DNA of 64,000 bases from Fluctibacter halophilus (GTDB taxonomy: Bacteria > Pseudomonadota > Gammaproteobacteria > Enterobacterales > Alteromonadaceae), in NCBI RefSeq assembly GCF_020687825.1, contig NZ_JAJEWP010000004.1, positions 62,001 to 126,000 on the forward strand, written 5' to 3'. Position numbers and translations under genes: made by a program. Each line of letters opens with the position of its first letter. The stretch's first letter is position 1. Below, piece after piece: positions 9,700 to 18,906 of the stretch. Under the pieces are notes generated by a model that was not told where the DNA came from, made no database searches, and was given only the letters and a program-made list of their open reading frames with translations.

Positions 9700-9942
9700 T
9701 TAGGGATGTAGCGCAATCCCTTCTGCGACTTGCTTGTCGAGGGAGTAAACACAATCTCCCAGTTGCACGACCAGCGGTCCCTGCAATGGACTGCGGCGCA
9801 AACAATGAATTGACTGACCAGGATAAAAACCCATTTGGCGCAACCGGCTTGCCACTTCAGGTGACATAGCTTCAGCCAGTCCGAATACCTTAGCAGTCTG
9901 ATTGGCAGCCAACTGCCACAGGGTCATCGTTGAATCGGCCAT
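9700..9942 (-). CDS. feoA: Ferrous iron transport protein A
   Basis: Small cytoplasmic SH3-like partner of FeoB, 80 residues. The family pattern is visible: LRQMGFYPGQSIHCLRRSPLQGP, in which the xxMGFxPG turn and the following beta strands are diagnostic (quoted in parts: LRQMGFYPG and SPLQGPLVVQLG). The start is the ATG at 9942, with GGAG seven bases before it, in preference to an in-frame upstream codon at 9972 that would fall in the Fur box. The gene is co-transcribed with feoB. Confidence 0.92.
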   Translation of the reverse strand: MADSTMTLWQLAANQTAKVFGLAEAMSPEVASRLRQMGFYPGQSIHCLRRSPLQGPLVVQLGDCVYSLDKQVAEGIALHP

Positions 9943-9956
9943 GACAAAACTCCAAA

Positions 9957-9983
9957 TAGAAATAATTATCATTTATTATCATT
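9957..9983. promoter_or_regulatory. Fur-box-like site(s) upstream of feoAB
   Basis: An AT-rich run containing two overlapping ATTATCA half-sites; its left part matches 11 of 14 positions of the TGATAATnATTATCA Fur consensus. It lies only 15 bases upstream of the feoA start, so bound Fur would cover the ribosome-binding and promoter region. Iron repression is inferred from this and from the function of the genes. Confidence 0.7.
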
Positions 9984-10192
9984 CAAACACCCCCAGACTA
10001 CAACCCCACGCCGGTGATTCACTGCATCTTCCCTGGCAAGCAATTATGACGCGCCTCGCGTAAAGGCAGCATCAGCAATTCCTATTAACTCAATCGATTT
10101 TTATCAACCATATGCGCTCCCTAATCGATTGGTTAGCGACTATAGTTTGGACGGTAAATTAAATACCTTCAGGACACAGAGGGAAGCAAACC

Positions 10193-12409
10193 ATGAAAAA
10201 AACCATTCCGTTGGCCGCGGCAATCGCCTTGGCCCTTTCTCCCATTGCCGCCACAACGAATGCAATGGAGCAGGCACGAGACAATCAGTTCTGGTGGCCA
10301 GAGCAACTTGATTTATCCCCATTGCGGGACCATGACGCCCGTTCTAACCCCTACGGCGAGGACTTTGATTACGCCAAAGAGTTTGCGTCTTTAGACATGG
10401 AGGCGGTCAAGAAAGATCTGAACGAACTGCTCACCACCTCACAGGATTGGTGGCCAGCAGACTTCGGCAATTATGGTCCGTTCTTTATCCGTTTGGCATG
10501 GCACAGTGCCGGTACTTACCGTACCCTCGATGGTCGCGGCGGTGGCGGCGGTGGTCAGATGCGTTTTGACCCGCTCAACAGCTGGCCAGACAACGGCAAT
10601 CTGGACAAAGCCCGCCGCCTGCTGTGGCCTTTGAAGCAGAAGTATGGTCGCAAGTTGTCCTGGGGTGACCTGATGATCCTGGCCGGTACCGTTGGCTTGG
10701 AAAACATGGGATTCCAGACCTATGGCTTTGCCGGCGGTCGTCCGGACGATTGGGAACCAGACGTTGTGTATTGGGGCCCTGAGGTAGAAATGCTGGCCAG
10801 TGATCGGGAAGAAAAAGACGGCACATTACAGCGCCCTCTCGGTGCAACGCACATGGGCCTTATCTATGTCAATCCGGAAGGCCCCAAAGGCAAGCCTGAT
10901 CCTGTCGGATCCGCTAAGAACATACGTGTCGCCTTTGGCCGGATGGCCATGAATGACGAGGAAACCGTGGCACTGGTCGCCGGTGGTCACACCTTCGGTA
11001 AAATGCACGGCGCACACAAGCCGGAAGAATGTCTGGGCCGCGAGCCTGCAGCAGGTCCTATTGAGGATCAGGGCCTGGGCTGGAAGAATAACTGTGGTAA
11101 AGGACATTCTGAAGACACGGTTACCAGCGGTCTGGAAGGCGCCTGGACCCAGGCTCCTACCCAATGGACCACACTGTATCTGCAAAATCTGCTCAACCTT
11201 GAATGGGAGCAAACCCGCAGTCCAGCAGGCGCTATTCAGTGGGTACCGAAAGACAAATCCCAACACAGCTCGGTGCCGGATGCCCATGTTGAGGGCAAAT
11301 TCAATTCACCGGTAATGACCACCGCAGACCTGGCACTTAAGTTTGATCCGGAATACCGTAAAATTGCTGAACGGTTCCTGGCCAATCCGGAAGAATACCG
11401 TCTGGCATTCGCCAAAGCCTGGTACAAACTGACCCACCGTGACATGGGTCCTACCAGCCGCTATGTCGGCAACACCGCACCGGATGATGCACTGATCTGG
11501 CAAGACCCCATCCCAGAGGTCAAACACAAACCGATCAATAACAGTGACATCAAGAAGCTGAAGAAGCACATCCTGGACAGCAGTCTGTCAGTACCAGAGC
11601 TGGTGCGTACGGCCTGGGCTTCCGCTGCCAGTTTCCGTGCCAGTGACATGCGTGGTGGAGCCAACGGCGCCCGCCTGCGCTTAGCACCACAGAAGGATTG
11701 GGCAGTCAATAATCCGGCAGAGATCAACAAAGTGCTCAATGTACTTGAAGGCATTCAGTCTCGCTTTAATAAAGGCTCTGGCAGCCGCAAAGTATCAATG
11801 GCTGACCTGATTGTGCTGGGCGGTGCTGCAGCGATTGAAAAAGCCGCCGCTGACGCTGGCCATAAAGTGTCTGTGCCGTTTGCCCCTGGACGGGCTGATG
11901 CCACGCAGGAGCAAACGGATGTCACGTCCTTCAGCCTGCTTGAGCCTCATGCGGATGCATTCAGAAACTTCTACAACGCCGACAAGGCTTACCGCTCACC
12001 GACTGAAATGTTGGTCGACAAAGCCGATCAACTGGACTTGACGGTACCTGAAGCCACCGCATTGTTGGGTGGAATGCGTGCCCTGAACGCCAATACCGGT
12101 GGTGCCAAGCATGGTGTGTTTACCGACAAACCTGGCACACTGACGAACGACTACTTCGTCAACCTGTTGAGCATGGACACCGTGTGGAAGCCCTCAGCCG
12201 ATGATGTGTCCTTGTACGAAGGTCGGGATCGCTCGTCTGGCGAACTGAAATGGACCGCCACTCCGGTAGACCTGATTTTCGGCTCCAACTCCGAATTGCG
12301 CGCTATCGCTGAAGTCTACGGTTCATCTGACGGTGAAGCATTGCTGGTCAATGACTTTGTAGACGCATGGGTTAAGGTCATGCAGGCGGACCGCTTCGAC
12401 ATGAAGTAG
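10193..12409 (+). CDS. katG: Catalase-peroxidase with signal peptide (periplasmic KatG)
   Basis: Bifunctional haem catalase-peroxidase, 738 residues in two homologous halves. The distal-site Arg100, Trp103 and His104 are in [11 protein letters not shown]. The Trp103-Tyr225-Met251 trio has exactly the spacing of the covalent Met-Tyr-Trp adduct of KatG (107-229-255 in M. tuberculosis), and the proximal-His block [10 protein letters not shown] follows. Unlike most KatG it begins with a clear Sec signal ([19 protein letters not shown] then TNA), so it should detoxify peroxide in the periplasm, as reported for KatP-type enzymes. AGGGAAG precedes the ATG. The upstream region has a repeated AATCGATT motif; no clear OxyR site could be assigned. 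The position next to iron-uptake genes fits oxidative stress linked to iron. Confidence 0.95.
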   Translation: MKKTIPLAAAIALALSPIAATTNAMEQARDNQFWWPEQLDLSPLRDHDARSNPYGEDFDYAKEFASLDMEAVKKDLNELLTTSQDWWPADFGNYGPFFIRLAWHSAGTYRTLDGRGGGGGGQMRFDPLNSWPDNGNLDKARRLLWPLKQKYGRKLSWGDLMILAGTVGLENMGFQTYGFAGGRPDDWEPDVVYWGPEVEMLASDREEKDGTLQRPLGATHMGLIYVNPEGPKGKPDPVGSAKNIRVAFGRMAMNDEETVALVAGGHTFGKMHGAHKPEECLGREPAAGPIEDQGLGWKNNCGKGHSEDTVTSGLEGAWTQAPTQWTTLYLQNLLNLEWEQTRSPAGAIQWVPKDKSQHSSVPDAHVEGKFNSPVMTTADLALKFDPEYRKIAERFLANPEEYRLAFAKAWYKLTHRDMGPTSRYVGNTAPDDALIWQDPIPEVKHKPINNSDIKKLKKHILDSSLSVPELVRTAWASAASFRASDMRGGANGARLRLAPQKDWAVNNPAEINKVLNVLEGIQSRFNKGSGSRKVSMADLIVLGGAAAIEKAAADAGHKVSVPFAPGRADATQEQTDVTSFSLLEPHADAFRNFYNADKAYRSPTEMLVDKADQLDLTVPEATALLGGMRALNANTGGAKHGVFTDKPGTLTNDYFVNLLSMDTVWKPSADDVSLYEGRDRSSGELKWTATPVDLIFGSNSELRAIAEVYGSSDGEALLVNDFVDAWVKVMQADRFDMK

Positions 12410-12425
12410 TTTGTCGCGGAAAACG

Positions 12426-12454
12426 AAAAAGGCGGCCTGTTGGCCGCCTTTTTT
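12426..12454. terminator. Rho-independent terminator after katG
   Basis: Stem AAGGCGGCC / GGCCGCCTT with a TGTT loop followed by a T run. A-rich sequence on the other side may let it also serve the leftward gene region, but it lies downstream of the 12511 gene too, so it probably works in both directions. Confidence 0.9.
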
Positions 12455-12510
12455 AATGCATCAATACAATGCTTCTGACACCGTCCACTGCCCTATGATG
12501 TGGGCCGTGG

Positions 12511-13011
12511 TTACTGAGCGGCAATCAATATTGTTTGTTGTGCCAGCGACAGGTTGGCTGCAATCACTTCATCCACTTTGCGCAGGCGCTGTGCCTGCTT
12601 GAGATCATCCACACACTGTTTGGCATTGCCAACTTTGCAATTCAGCACTGCACGGTTGTTCAACGCGACGGCATTGCGACTACCAGAGGACACCGCTGCA
12701 TCGCAGGCACTGTGCGCCGATGACAACTGCTCAAGGGCAATATAGGTTGCACACAGATTGTTCAGCAAGGGTTGTCGTTGACTGGCGACAGTTGTCCGAC
12801 TGAGGGTTGCCAGCGTTTTACGCAATCCATCGTTCAGGTTCCCTGCCTCAATATCTCGTACACCGTTGACATCTTCGACACTGGTCTGCAACCGCAGGCT
12901 GTTTGCCGTTGAAGGCTCACTGGCATGACTGACAGCAGACAGGAATAGCGGTATCGCGCATACCAGCGATAGTGAAGCAGTTCTGATAAAAGCGTTTTTG
13001 GTGTGTGGCAT
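12511..13011 (-). CDS. Exported TPR-like hypothetical protein
   Basis: About 166 residues: a signal peptide (n-region PHTKNAFIR, hydrophobic core, cleavage near SHAS-EPS) and a helical domain with a TPR-like pattern (NNLCATYIALEQLSSAHSAC and NRAVLNCKVGNAKQCVDDL). The start at 13011 has AAGGGGA before it and gives a clean signal peptide; a longer frame reaches 13059. The gene is transcribed away from the CadC-like regulator gene at 13239, which also carries TPRs, and may be its target. The function is not recognised. Two Cys pairs might form disulfides in the periplasm. Confidence 0.7.
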   Translation of the reverse strand: MPHTKNAFIRTASLSLVCAIPLFLSAVSHASEPSTANSLRLQTSVEDVNGVRDIEAGNLNDGLRKTLATLSRTTVASQRQPLLNNLCATYIALEQLSSAHSACDAAVSSGSRNAVALNNRAVLNCKVGNAKQCVDDLKQAQRLRKVDEVIAANLSLAQQTILIAAQ

Positions 13012-13238
13012 AACGGTCCCCTTATGAGGCAGTGATAGACAAACAAAATCCCGACCCAATGGCGGTGTTGCTCAGGTCGCTCGCCCTTCGCGTTTAGCCA
13101 TTGAGTCCTGGAGCGGATCTGAGTATGGTTCTAACAGGTGTGGATTTGCCTGATGGAGAGGCAATGAAAGACCGATGAATTCCTAATGAAAAACCAATGC
13201 TGCCCCCAAGGGCATTCAGGTAAGGGAGAAACACGGGT

Positions 13239-15500
13239 TTGCACCACCACAGCACGGAAAATGGCAGCTTCACCATTAATGACTATATCGTTGATGTGGG
13301 TGACAATACGGTGTCTGACGGCGTGGCATCACAGCATGTTGAACCTAAAGCCATGAGCGTGCTGTATGAACTGGCATTGAATGCTGGCCAGACAGTCAGC
13401 AGACAAGCACTACTGAGCAGTGTTTGGGGTGACCGAGTGGTGGTGGAAGAAGCATTGACCAGAACCATCTCACAACTCAGAGCAATTTTTAACGACAGTA
13501 AAGACAAACAGCTCATTCAAACCATTCCCAAAAAAGGCTATCGCCTTAAAGCCCGGATCACCTGGCTGCAGGATGACCAGCGTGGGTCAGACACCACGCC
13601 TCCCTCCGGCGACGACCCCAGTGCTGCGATCCCCTCTGCGCGACCGGGGAATAGTGATGCCGGCGCGCACAAGCGACCGATGTTGATTGCCTTCCTAGCG
13701 TTGATACTTGCAGCACTACTGTGGTGGTGGTATTCCTCCAAGACGACGGAGCAAAGCTCGTCGGCCCAACTACAGACTCCGTCCATTGCCTTGTTGCCAC
13801 TGAAAAACCTCAGTGGCGATGAACAAACCCTGTATCTGGCAGAAGGATTGCCGGACGAATTACTCAGCCACCTGGCAAAACTCGATGCGCTGGAGATACC
13901 GTCGCGCTATTCAACCTTTGCACTGGCAAGGAAAGGTCTCACAACCCAAGAACTCGCCGAACAGCTACAGGTGCAATTTGTGTTGGAAGGCAGCGTGCGC
14001 AAGACAAACAGCGCATATAACATTTCAGTGCGGTTGGTCGATGCGGCGTCTGACAGAACGGTGTGGGCACAAACTTATCAAAAAGCACTGAGTGACATTT
14101 TTGAGGTTCAGTCGGACATTGCCGACAACCTTGTGCAAGCCATGCTGCCAGAGCAAAACCAACAGCCTGTCTCCGACGGGAATGGGAGCATGCCGGATGT
14201 GGAAGCCTACCAGCACTATCTGAAAGGTATTTACTGGTGGATGAATGGAAAAACCAGCGAATGGTTTTATCGCGCCGAAAGTGCGCTGTCTGAAGCGACA
14301 CAACGCGATCCCGAATTCGCCGCGGCCCATGGTGCGTTAGCCTACATTTATGCACGCTATGACTATCATGACCTGTACATGGACAAAGCAACCGCAACAC
14401 AAAAGTCCCGACAAGCGATTGAGCGCGCGCTGGCCATACAACCAGATGAAACCAATGCGCTGTTGGCCAGGGCGATACTGGCAACCTCCGGTGCCGAGTT
14501 TGATACCGCACAACGCGCGCTGGACAAGGTGTTAAGTGCAAACGCCAATCACACAACAGCCCTGTACCTGAACGCAGAACTTGCCTTGGCCCGTAATCAA
14601 CCTGACATGGCACTGACGTTCAGCGAACAGGCCTTGCGCGCCGACCCTCTGTCTCCCTGGGTCAATGTCAATCTGGCCATCGTACATTTTTGGCGCGGGG
14701 AATTGGAACAAGCACTGGCCTACACCCACAAAGCAACAGACATCGATAGCCAGTATACCTGGGCGTATGTGTGGCGCGCCAAGATCCTTGAACAACAAGG
14801 CAAACTCGCCGATGCCATCACCGCGATGCAGCAATGTCTGGCCATTGACCAAGGGTCGCCCACCAACACCGCCTACCTGGGCCTGTTGTATTTGCAATTA
14901 GGTATGACACAACAGGCTCAACAGTATTTCGCCCAGACCGCGACGCTGTACGGTGACTCTAATGATGCGCGGCTGTGGCGCAGTTTCACGCGTTTTGTTA
15001 TGCCACAACGGGACGACGACATCGCGATTCAATTGCTGGAGCAATCGGAATTACTGGACAACCGCATGTTCAGTCTGCTGCCGTTGCTGTATCAGAAGTA
15101 TGTTTTCACCGAACAGCGCAGCCGCGGCGTGACGTTTTTTAAGCAACGGCTGCAACCCAATAGTCGTACTATTGCCAATTATCGCAATCAGCACGCCATC
15201 AATGGACTGGTTAACCTTTTAGAGGACTCGCGAGGCCAGGGTGCAGATTGGCGCACTGTGTTAACACACCTGAACAACACTTTGCCCGAGACGTTGCAGG
15301 TAACAGACACGTACCGGTTTATTAAGGCTCATACGGACAATCGCGCAACACCTGTCTATTCTGAACTCGCTCAGCCCTACACACAAAACCAATGGTGGCC
15401 ATGGGTGTGGATCTATCCAGAGGCTCACTCTCCTGAACTTGAGGCGATGCGCCAGCAACAACGGTTAAAACTCACCGGAACATCTTCACCCACAAAATAG
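13239..15500 (+). CDS. CadC-like membrane transcriptional regulator with TPR sensor domain
   Basis: One-component regulator of 753 residues. It has an N-terminal OmpR-type winged helix (about 10-105: LLSSVWGDRVVVEEALTRTI, then IPKKGYRL), a single membrane helix (about 148-165), a FlgO/TolB-like domain beginning SIALLPLKNLSGDE (about 180-300), then TPRs to about residue 640. This is the ToxR/CadC architecture common in Alteromonadales, in which the periplasmic part senses and the cytoplasmic part binds DNA. The start is a TTG (13239), preceded by AAGGGAG at a suitable distance; the next in-frame ATG would remove part of the winged helix. A short inverted repeat (TTGCCT...AGGCAA, 13146-13164) in the divergent promoter region could be its operator. 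Target and signal are unknown. Confidence 0.85.
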   Translation: MHHHSTENGSFTINDYIVDVGDNTVSDGVASQHVEPKAMSVLYELALNAGQTVSRQALLSSVWGDRVVVEEALTRTISQLRAIFNDSKDKQLIQTIPKKGYRLKARITWLQDDQRGSDTTPPSGDDPSAAIPSARPGNSDAGAHKRPMLIAFLALILAALLWWWYSSKTTEQSSSAQLQTPSIALLPLKNLSGDEQTLYLAEGLPDELLSHLAKLDALEIPSRYSTFALARKGLTTQELAEQLQVQFVLEGSVRKTNSAYNISVRLVDAASDRTVWAQTYQKALSDIFEVQSDIADNLVQAMLPEQNQQPVSDGNGSMPDVEAYQHYLKGIYWWMNGKTSEWFYRAESALSEATQRDPEFAAAHGALAYIYARYDYHDLYMDKATATQKSRQAIERALAIQPDETNALLARAILATSGAEFDTAQRALDKVLSANANHTTALYLNAELALARNQPDMALTFSEQALRADPLSPWVNVNLAIVHFWRGELEQALAYTHKATDIDSQYTWAYVWRAKILEQQGKLADAITAMQQCLAIDQGSPTNTAYLGLLYLQLGMTQQAQQYFAQTATLYGDSNDARLWRSFTRFVMPQRDDDIAIQLLEQSELLDNRMFSLLPLLYQKYVFTEQRSRGVTFFKQRLQPNSRTIANYRNQHAINGLVNLLEDSRGQGADWRTVLTHLNNTLPETLQVTDTYRFIKAHTDNRATPVYSELAQPYTQNQWWPWVWIYPEAHSPELEAMRQQQRLKLTGTSSPTK

Positions 15501-15603
15501 CCAGGTGTATTCGTATTGCGCACTATCACTGCCCTGAATTTGACAACCCCCCGGGTTGTGGCGCAACGTAGTCTGACTACCTGCGCAATAACAGGACACC
15601 CAT

Positions 15604-17259
15604 ATGCCCCCATCGCATCCACCGGCCGAAACACACGAGGTCTTTAACCAACCAGCGGCGCTGGAAAACTATAATGCGTTCCAATCCGATCGCATCTTGC
15701 AATACTGGGTCAGCCAGTTTGGCGGGGATTGGGGCACGCAACACCTGGCGCAGTTTGGCCATCGAATTGGTCATGACCTGCAACAGGCGGGCTTTCTCGC
15801 CAACAAACACCTACCGGAATTCCACTCCCACAACCGCTTTGGTCAGCGCATCGATCAGGTTGATTATCACCCTGCTTATCACCAATTGATGTCACATGCG
15901 GTTGCCCATGGCCATTGTGCGATGCCGTGGACAGACAAAAAGCCGGGTGCCCATGTCATCAGAGGCGCCATCGCCTACCTGCATAACCACGCCGATCCCG
16001 GTTCCGGCTGTCCGCTGACCATGACCTTCGCCAGTGTTCCCGCCATTTCAACACAACCGGAGATTGCCGCACGCTGGTTACCCAAGATACTGTCGCTGGA
16101 ATATGATGGCAGCAATCAACCCTGGTTCGACAAACCGGGGGTTACCATCGGCATGGCCATGACCGAAAAACAAGGCGGCTCCGACGTGCGCGCCAACACC
16201 ACCATTGCTGATCCCGTCAGCGCTGCCGGCGCCGGACAGTTGTATTCACTGACGGGGCATAAATGGTTTTGTTCCGCGCCGATGTGCGATGCGTTTTTGG
16301 TATTGGCTCAGGCCGATGAACAACTGAGCTGTTTCCTGGTGCCGCGATGGCGGGATGATGGCAGCAAAAACCCTATCCACATCCAACGTCTGAAGAACAA
16401 ACTGGGCAACCGCTCCAACGCCAGCTCCGAAATTGAATTCAGAGGCGCCCACGGCTGGATGCTGGGACAACCAGGACGGGGCATTGCGACCATTATTCAG
16501 ATGGTGGCGCTGACCCGCTACGATTGTATGCTCGGCTCCAGTGCACTGATGGCACAGGCAGCCAAGGAAGCCATCTGGCATACCCACGGCCGACAGGTGT
16601 TCGGCAAGAACCTGCATGATCAACCCCTGATGTGCAACGTGTTGGCAGATCTGGCGCTCGAAGCAGAAGCCGCCCTGGCGATTTCACTGCGCATTGCCAA
16701 GGCCTTAGACCATGCCGATGATCCTCATCAGGCAGCACTGGTACGCAGTGCTACCGGGATTGGCAAATATTGGATCTGTAAGCGGGCCATTCAACATACC
16801 TACGAGGCAATGGAATGCATCGGTGGCGTTGGCTACGTGGACGAGAATGTAACCAACCGTTTGTATCGGGAAGCGCCCGTCAATGCCATCTGGGAAGGTT
16901 CCGGCAATGTGCAGTGTCTGGACTTGTTGCGGGTCCTGCAACGTGAGCCAGAGACGCTGGACGCCCTGATGGCTGAACTGGCACTGGCATCGGCAAAACA
17001 CCCCTTATTTGATACCGCGCTCGCGGCATTGCAAGATGAATTAGCCAACCCCCAACACATTGAAATGCGTGCCCGCCGGGTAATGGAGCAACTGGCGTTG
17101 CTGTGGCAATCCGCCACCTTACTGGTTTACGGGGATAGCATGATTGCCGAGGCTTTTGTCATTGCACGGCTGGGCGAAGGACATTTTCACCACTACGGTA
17201 CATTGCCCCCCGAGGTTGATGCCAAAGCCATCATAAAACGGGCGATGCCTGAACGATAA
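15604..17259 (+). CDS. Acyl-CoA dehydrogenase family protein, AidB-like
   Basis: Flavoprotein of 551 residues in the AidB branch of the acyl-CoA dehydrogenases. The middle domain has MAMTEKQGGSDVRANTT, diagnostic for AidB, followed by LTGHKWFCSAPMCDAFLVLA; the C-terminal domain has YEAMECIGGVGYVDEN and REAPVNAIWEGSGNVQCLD. The length agrees with E. coli AidB (about 541). AidB is induced by alkylating agents, binds FAD and DNA, and has weak dehydrogenase activity; whether this copy protects DNA is inference. AGGA lies before the ATG. No ada or alkylation-repair gene is adjacent, so its regulation is unknown. Confidence 0.88.
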   Translation: MPPSHPPAETHEVFNQPAALENYNAFQSDRILQYWVSQFGGDWGTQHLAQFGHRIGHDLQQAGFLANKHLPEFHSHNRFGQRIDQVDYHPAYHQLMSHAVAHGHCAMPWTDKKPGAHVIRGAIAYLHNHADPGSGCPLTMTFASVPAISTQPEIAARWLPKILSLEYDGSNQPWFDKPGVTIGMAMTEKQGGSDVRANTTIADPVSAAGAGQLYSLTGHKWFCSAPMCDAFLVLAQADEQLSCFLVPRWRDDGSKNPIHIQRLKNKLGNRSNASSEIEFRGAHGWMLGQPGRGIATIIQMVALTRYDCMLGSSALMAQAAKEAIWHTHGRQVFGKNLHDQPLMCNVLADLALEAEAALAISLRIAKALDHADDPHQAALVRSATGIGKYWICKRAIQHTYEAMECIGGVGYVDENVTNRLYREAPVNAIWEGSGNVQCLDLLRVLQREPETLDALMAELALASAKHPLFDTALAALQDELANPQHIEMRARRVMEQLALLWQSATLLVYGDSMIAEAFVIARLGEGHFHHYGTLPPEVDAKAIIKRAMPER

Positions 17260-17349
17260 GCGCCATGTTAACGTATATACTGAAAGACAGCGTTTGCACC
17301 ATCCAAACGCGCGTGATCAAAACAACAGTGAAGATTAAACGGTAGGGAT

Positions 17350-18873
17350 ATGTCAGTAGAAGAAGCACGTCTTGAGTTGTGTAACCTGAGTAAATCGCAG
17401 TACCCGGAAATCAAGGCCTTGATGGATGAGGTCTACAATGAGCTGGGAGGTGCCTGGCCCAAGCACACCATTGATTATCTGATCGACGAATTCCCGGAAG
17501 GACAAATCGGCATCGTAGACGAAGGCAAGCTGGTCGGTATCGCCCTGAGCGTGCAGGTGGATCACAAGCGTTTTTCCAATCCCCACACCTACGAAGACAT
17601 CGTCGACAGCAATGACAATGTCAAACATCAGGCTGACGGCGATAGCATCTACGGCCTCGATGTGGTGATTGCCCACAGTCACCGGGGCATGCGACTGGGG
17701 CGTCGTCTGTACGATGCGCGCAAAGAGTTGTGCCGCCAGTACAATTTGCGCGCCATACTGGCCGGCGGTCGTATCCCTCAATACTACAAATATGCCGATC
17801 AGATGACGCCGACGGAATACATCTCCAGTGTGGATCGCAAAGAGATCTACGATCCTATCCTGTCGTTCCAGTTGGCCAATGACTTCCAGGTCACCCGGCT
17901 ACTGAAAAAGTACCTGCCCGATGATGACCGCTCAGGGGGCTATGCCACCCTGCTGGAATGGAACAACATTCTGTATGAACCCACTGAAACGGTGATTGAG
18001 AGTCGCAAGACCACAGTGCGGGTGGGCGCGGTGCAATGGCTGATGCGGCCGATGCAGTCGGTCGAAGAAATGATGCAGCAGGTCGAATACTTCGTCGACA
18101 CCGTGTCTGACTACCAGAGTGACTTTATTGTCTTTCCGGAGTTTTTCAACGCGCCACTGATGGGGCTGGCAGAACACCAGTCGCAAACCGAAGCGATCCG
18201 CTTTCTGGCCGGTTATACCGAGCAGTTCCGCGAAGAGATGACCCGTCTGGCCATCGAGTACAATGCCAATATTATCACCGGCTCCATGCCGCTGAATGAG
18301 GATGGCATTATCTACAACGTGTCATACCTGTGCCATCGCAGTGGCAAAGTCGATGAACAACGCAAGGTGCACATCACCCCCCATGAAAAATACGACTGGG
18401 TCATTCAGGGCGGTGACAAAGTTTCCGTGTTCGATACCGATGCCGGTAAAGTGGGCATCCTCATTTGTTATGACGTGGAATTTCCTGAGCTGTCGAGACT
18501 GATGGCGGAACAGGGCCTGGAAATTCTGTTCGTGCCGTTCTGGACGGATACCAAGAACAGTTACCTGCGCGTCCGGTTGTGTGCCCAGGCCCGGGCCATC
18601 GAGAATGAGTGCTATGTGGTTATCGCAGGCAGTGTCGGAAATTTGCCCAAAGTCGACAGCCTGGATGTTCAGTACAGCCAATCTGCGGTGCTGACGCCTT
18701 CCGACTACCCGTTTTCCCACGATGCCATCCTGTCAGAAGCTACCGCCAATACCGAAATGCTCTTGTTTTCCGACTTGGACATGGACAAGCTGAAGTTACT
18801 GCACAGCGAGGGCACGGTGCAGAACCTGAAAGATCGGCGCCACGATTTGTACGAAGTGAAGGTGAAAAAATAA
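17350..18873 (+). CDS. Bifunctional GNAT acetyltransferase / carbon-nitrogen hydrolase
   Basis: A 507-residue fusion. Residues about 8-210 form a GNAT N-acetyltransferase domain (the acetyl-CoA loop is in HSHRGMRLGRRLYDARKE). Residues about 222-500 form a nitrilase-superfamily amidase with the complete Glu264 (VFPEFFNAP), Lys339 (EQRKVHITP) and Cys373 (ILICYDVEFPE) triad. This domain order is widespread in bacteria, but the natural substrate is not established to my knowledge; the arrangement suggests acylation and deacylation or amide hydrolysis of the same amine. It follows the AidB-like gene by 90 bases and is closed by a hairpin. Both active sites look intact. Confidence 0.88.
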   Translation: MSVEEARLELCNLSKSQYPEIKALMDEVYNELGGAWPKHTIDYLIDEFPEGQIGIVDEGKLVGIALSVQVDHKRFSNPHTYEDIVDSNDNVKHQADGDSIYGLDVVIAHSHRGMRLGRRLYDARKELCRQYNLRAILAGGRIPQYYKYADQMTPTEYISSVDRKEIYDPILSFQLANDFQVTRLLKKYLPDDDRSGGYATLLEWNNILYEPTETVIESRKTTVRVGAVQWLMRPMQSVEEMMQQVEYFVDTVSDYQSDFIVFPEFFNAPLMGLAEHQSQTEAIRFLAGYTEQFREEMTRLAIEYNANIITGSMPLNEDGIIYNVSYLCHRSGKVDEQRKVHITPHEKYDWVIQGGDKVSVFDTDAGKVGILICYDVEFPELSRLMAEQGLEILFVPFWTDTKNSYLRVRLCAQARAIENECYVVIAGSVGNLPKVDSLDVQYSQSAVLTPSDYPFSHDAILSEATANTEMLLFSDLDMDKLKLLHSEGTVQNLKDRRHDLYEVKVKK

Positions 18874-18875
18874 CG

Positions 18876-18897
18876 GTGCCCCGGGTTGCCGGGGCAC
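18876..18897. terminator. GC-rich hairpin between convergent genes
   Basis: Perfect 9-base stem GTGCCCCGG / CCGGGGCAC with a GTTG loop, three bases after the fusion gene and ten before the end of the CPBP gene. It lacks a T run on either side, so it may be a weak bidirectional terminator or an RNA 3' stabiliser. Confidence 0.55.
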
Positions 18898-18906
18898 AAC
18901 ATTACA

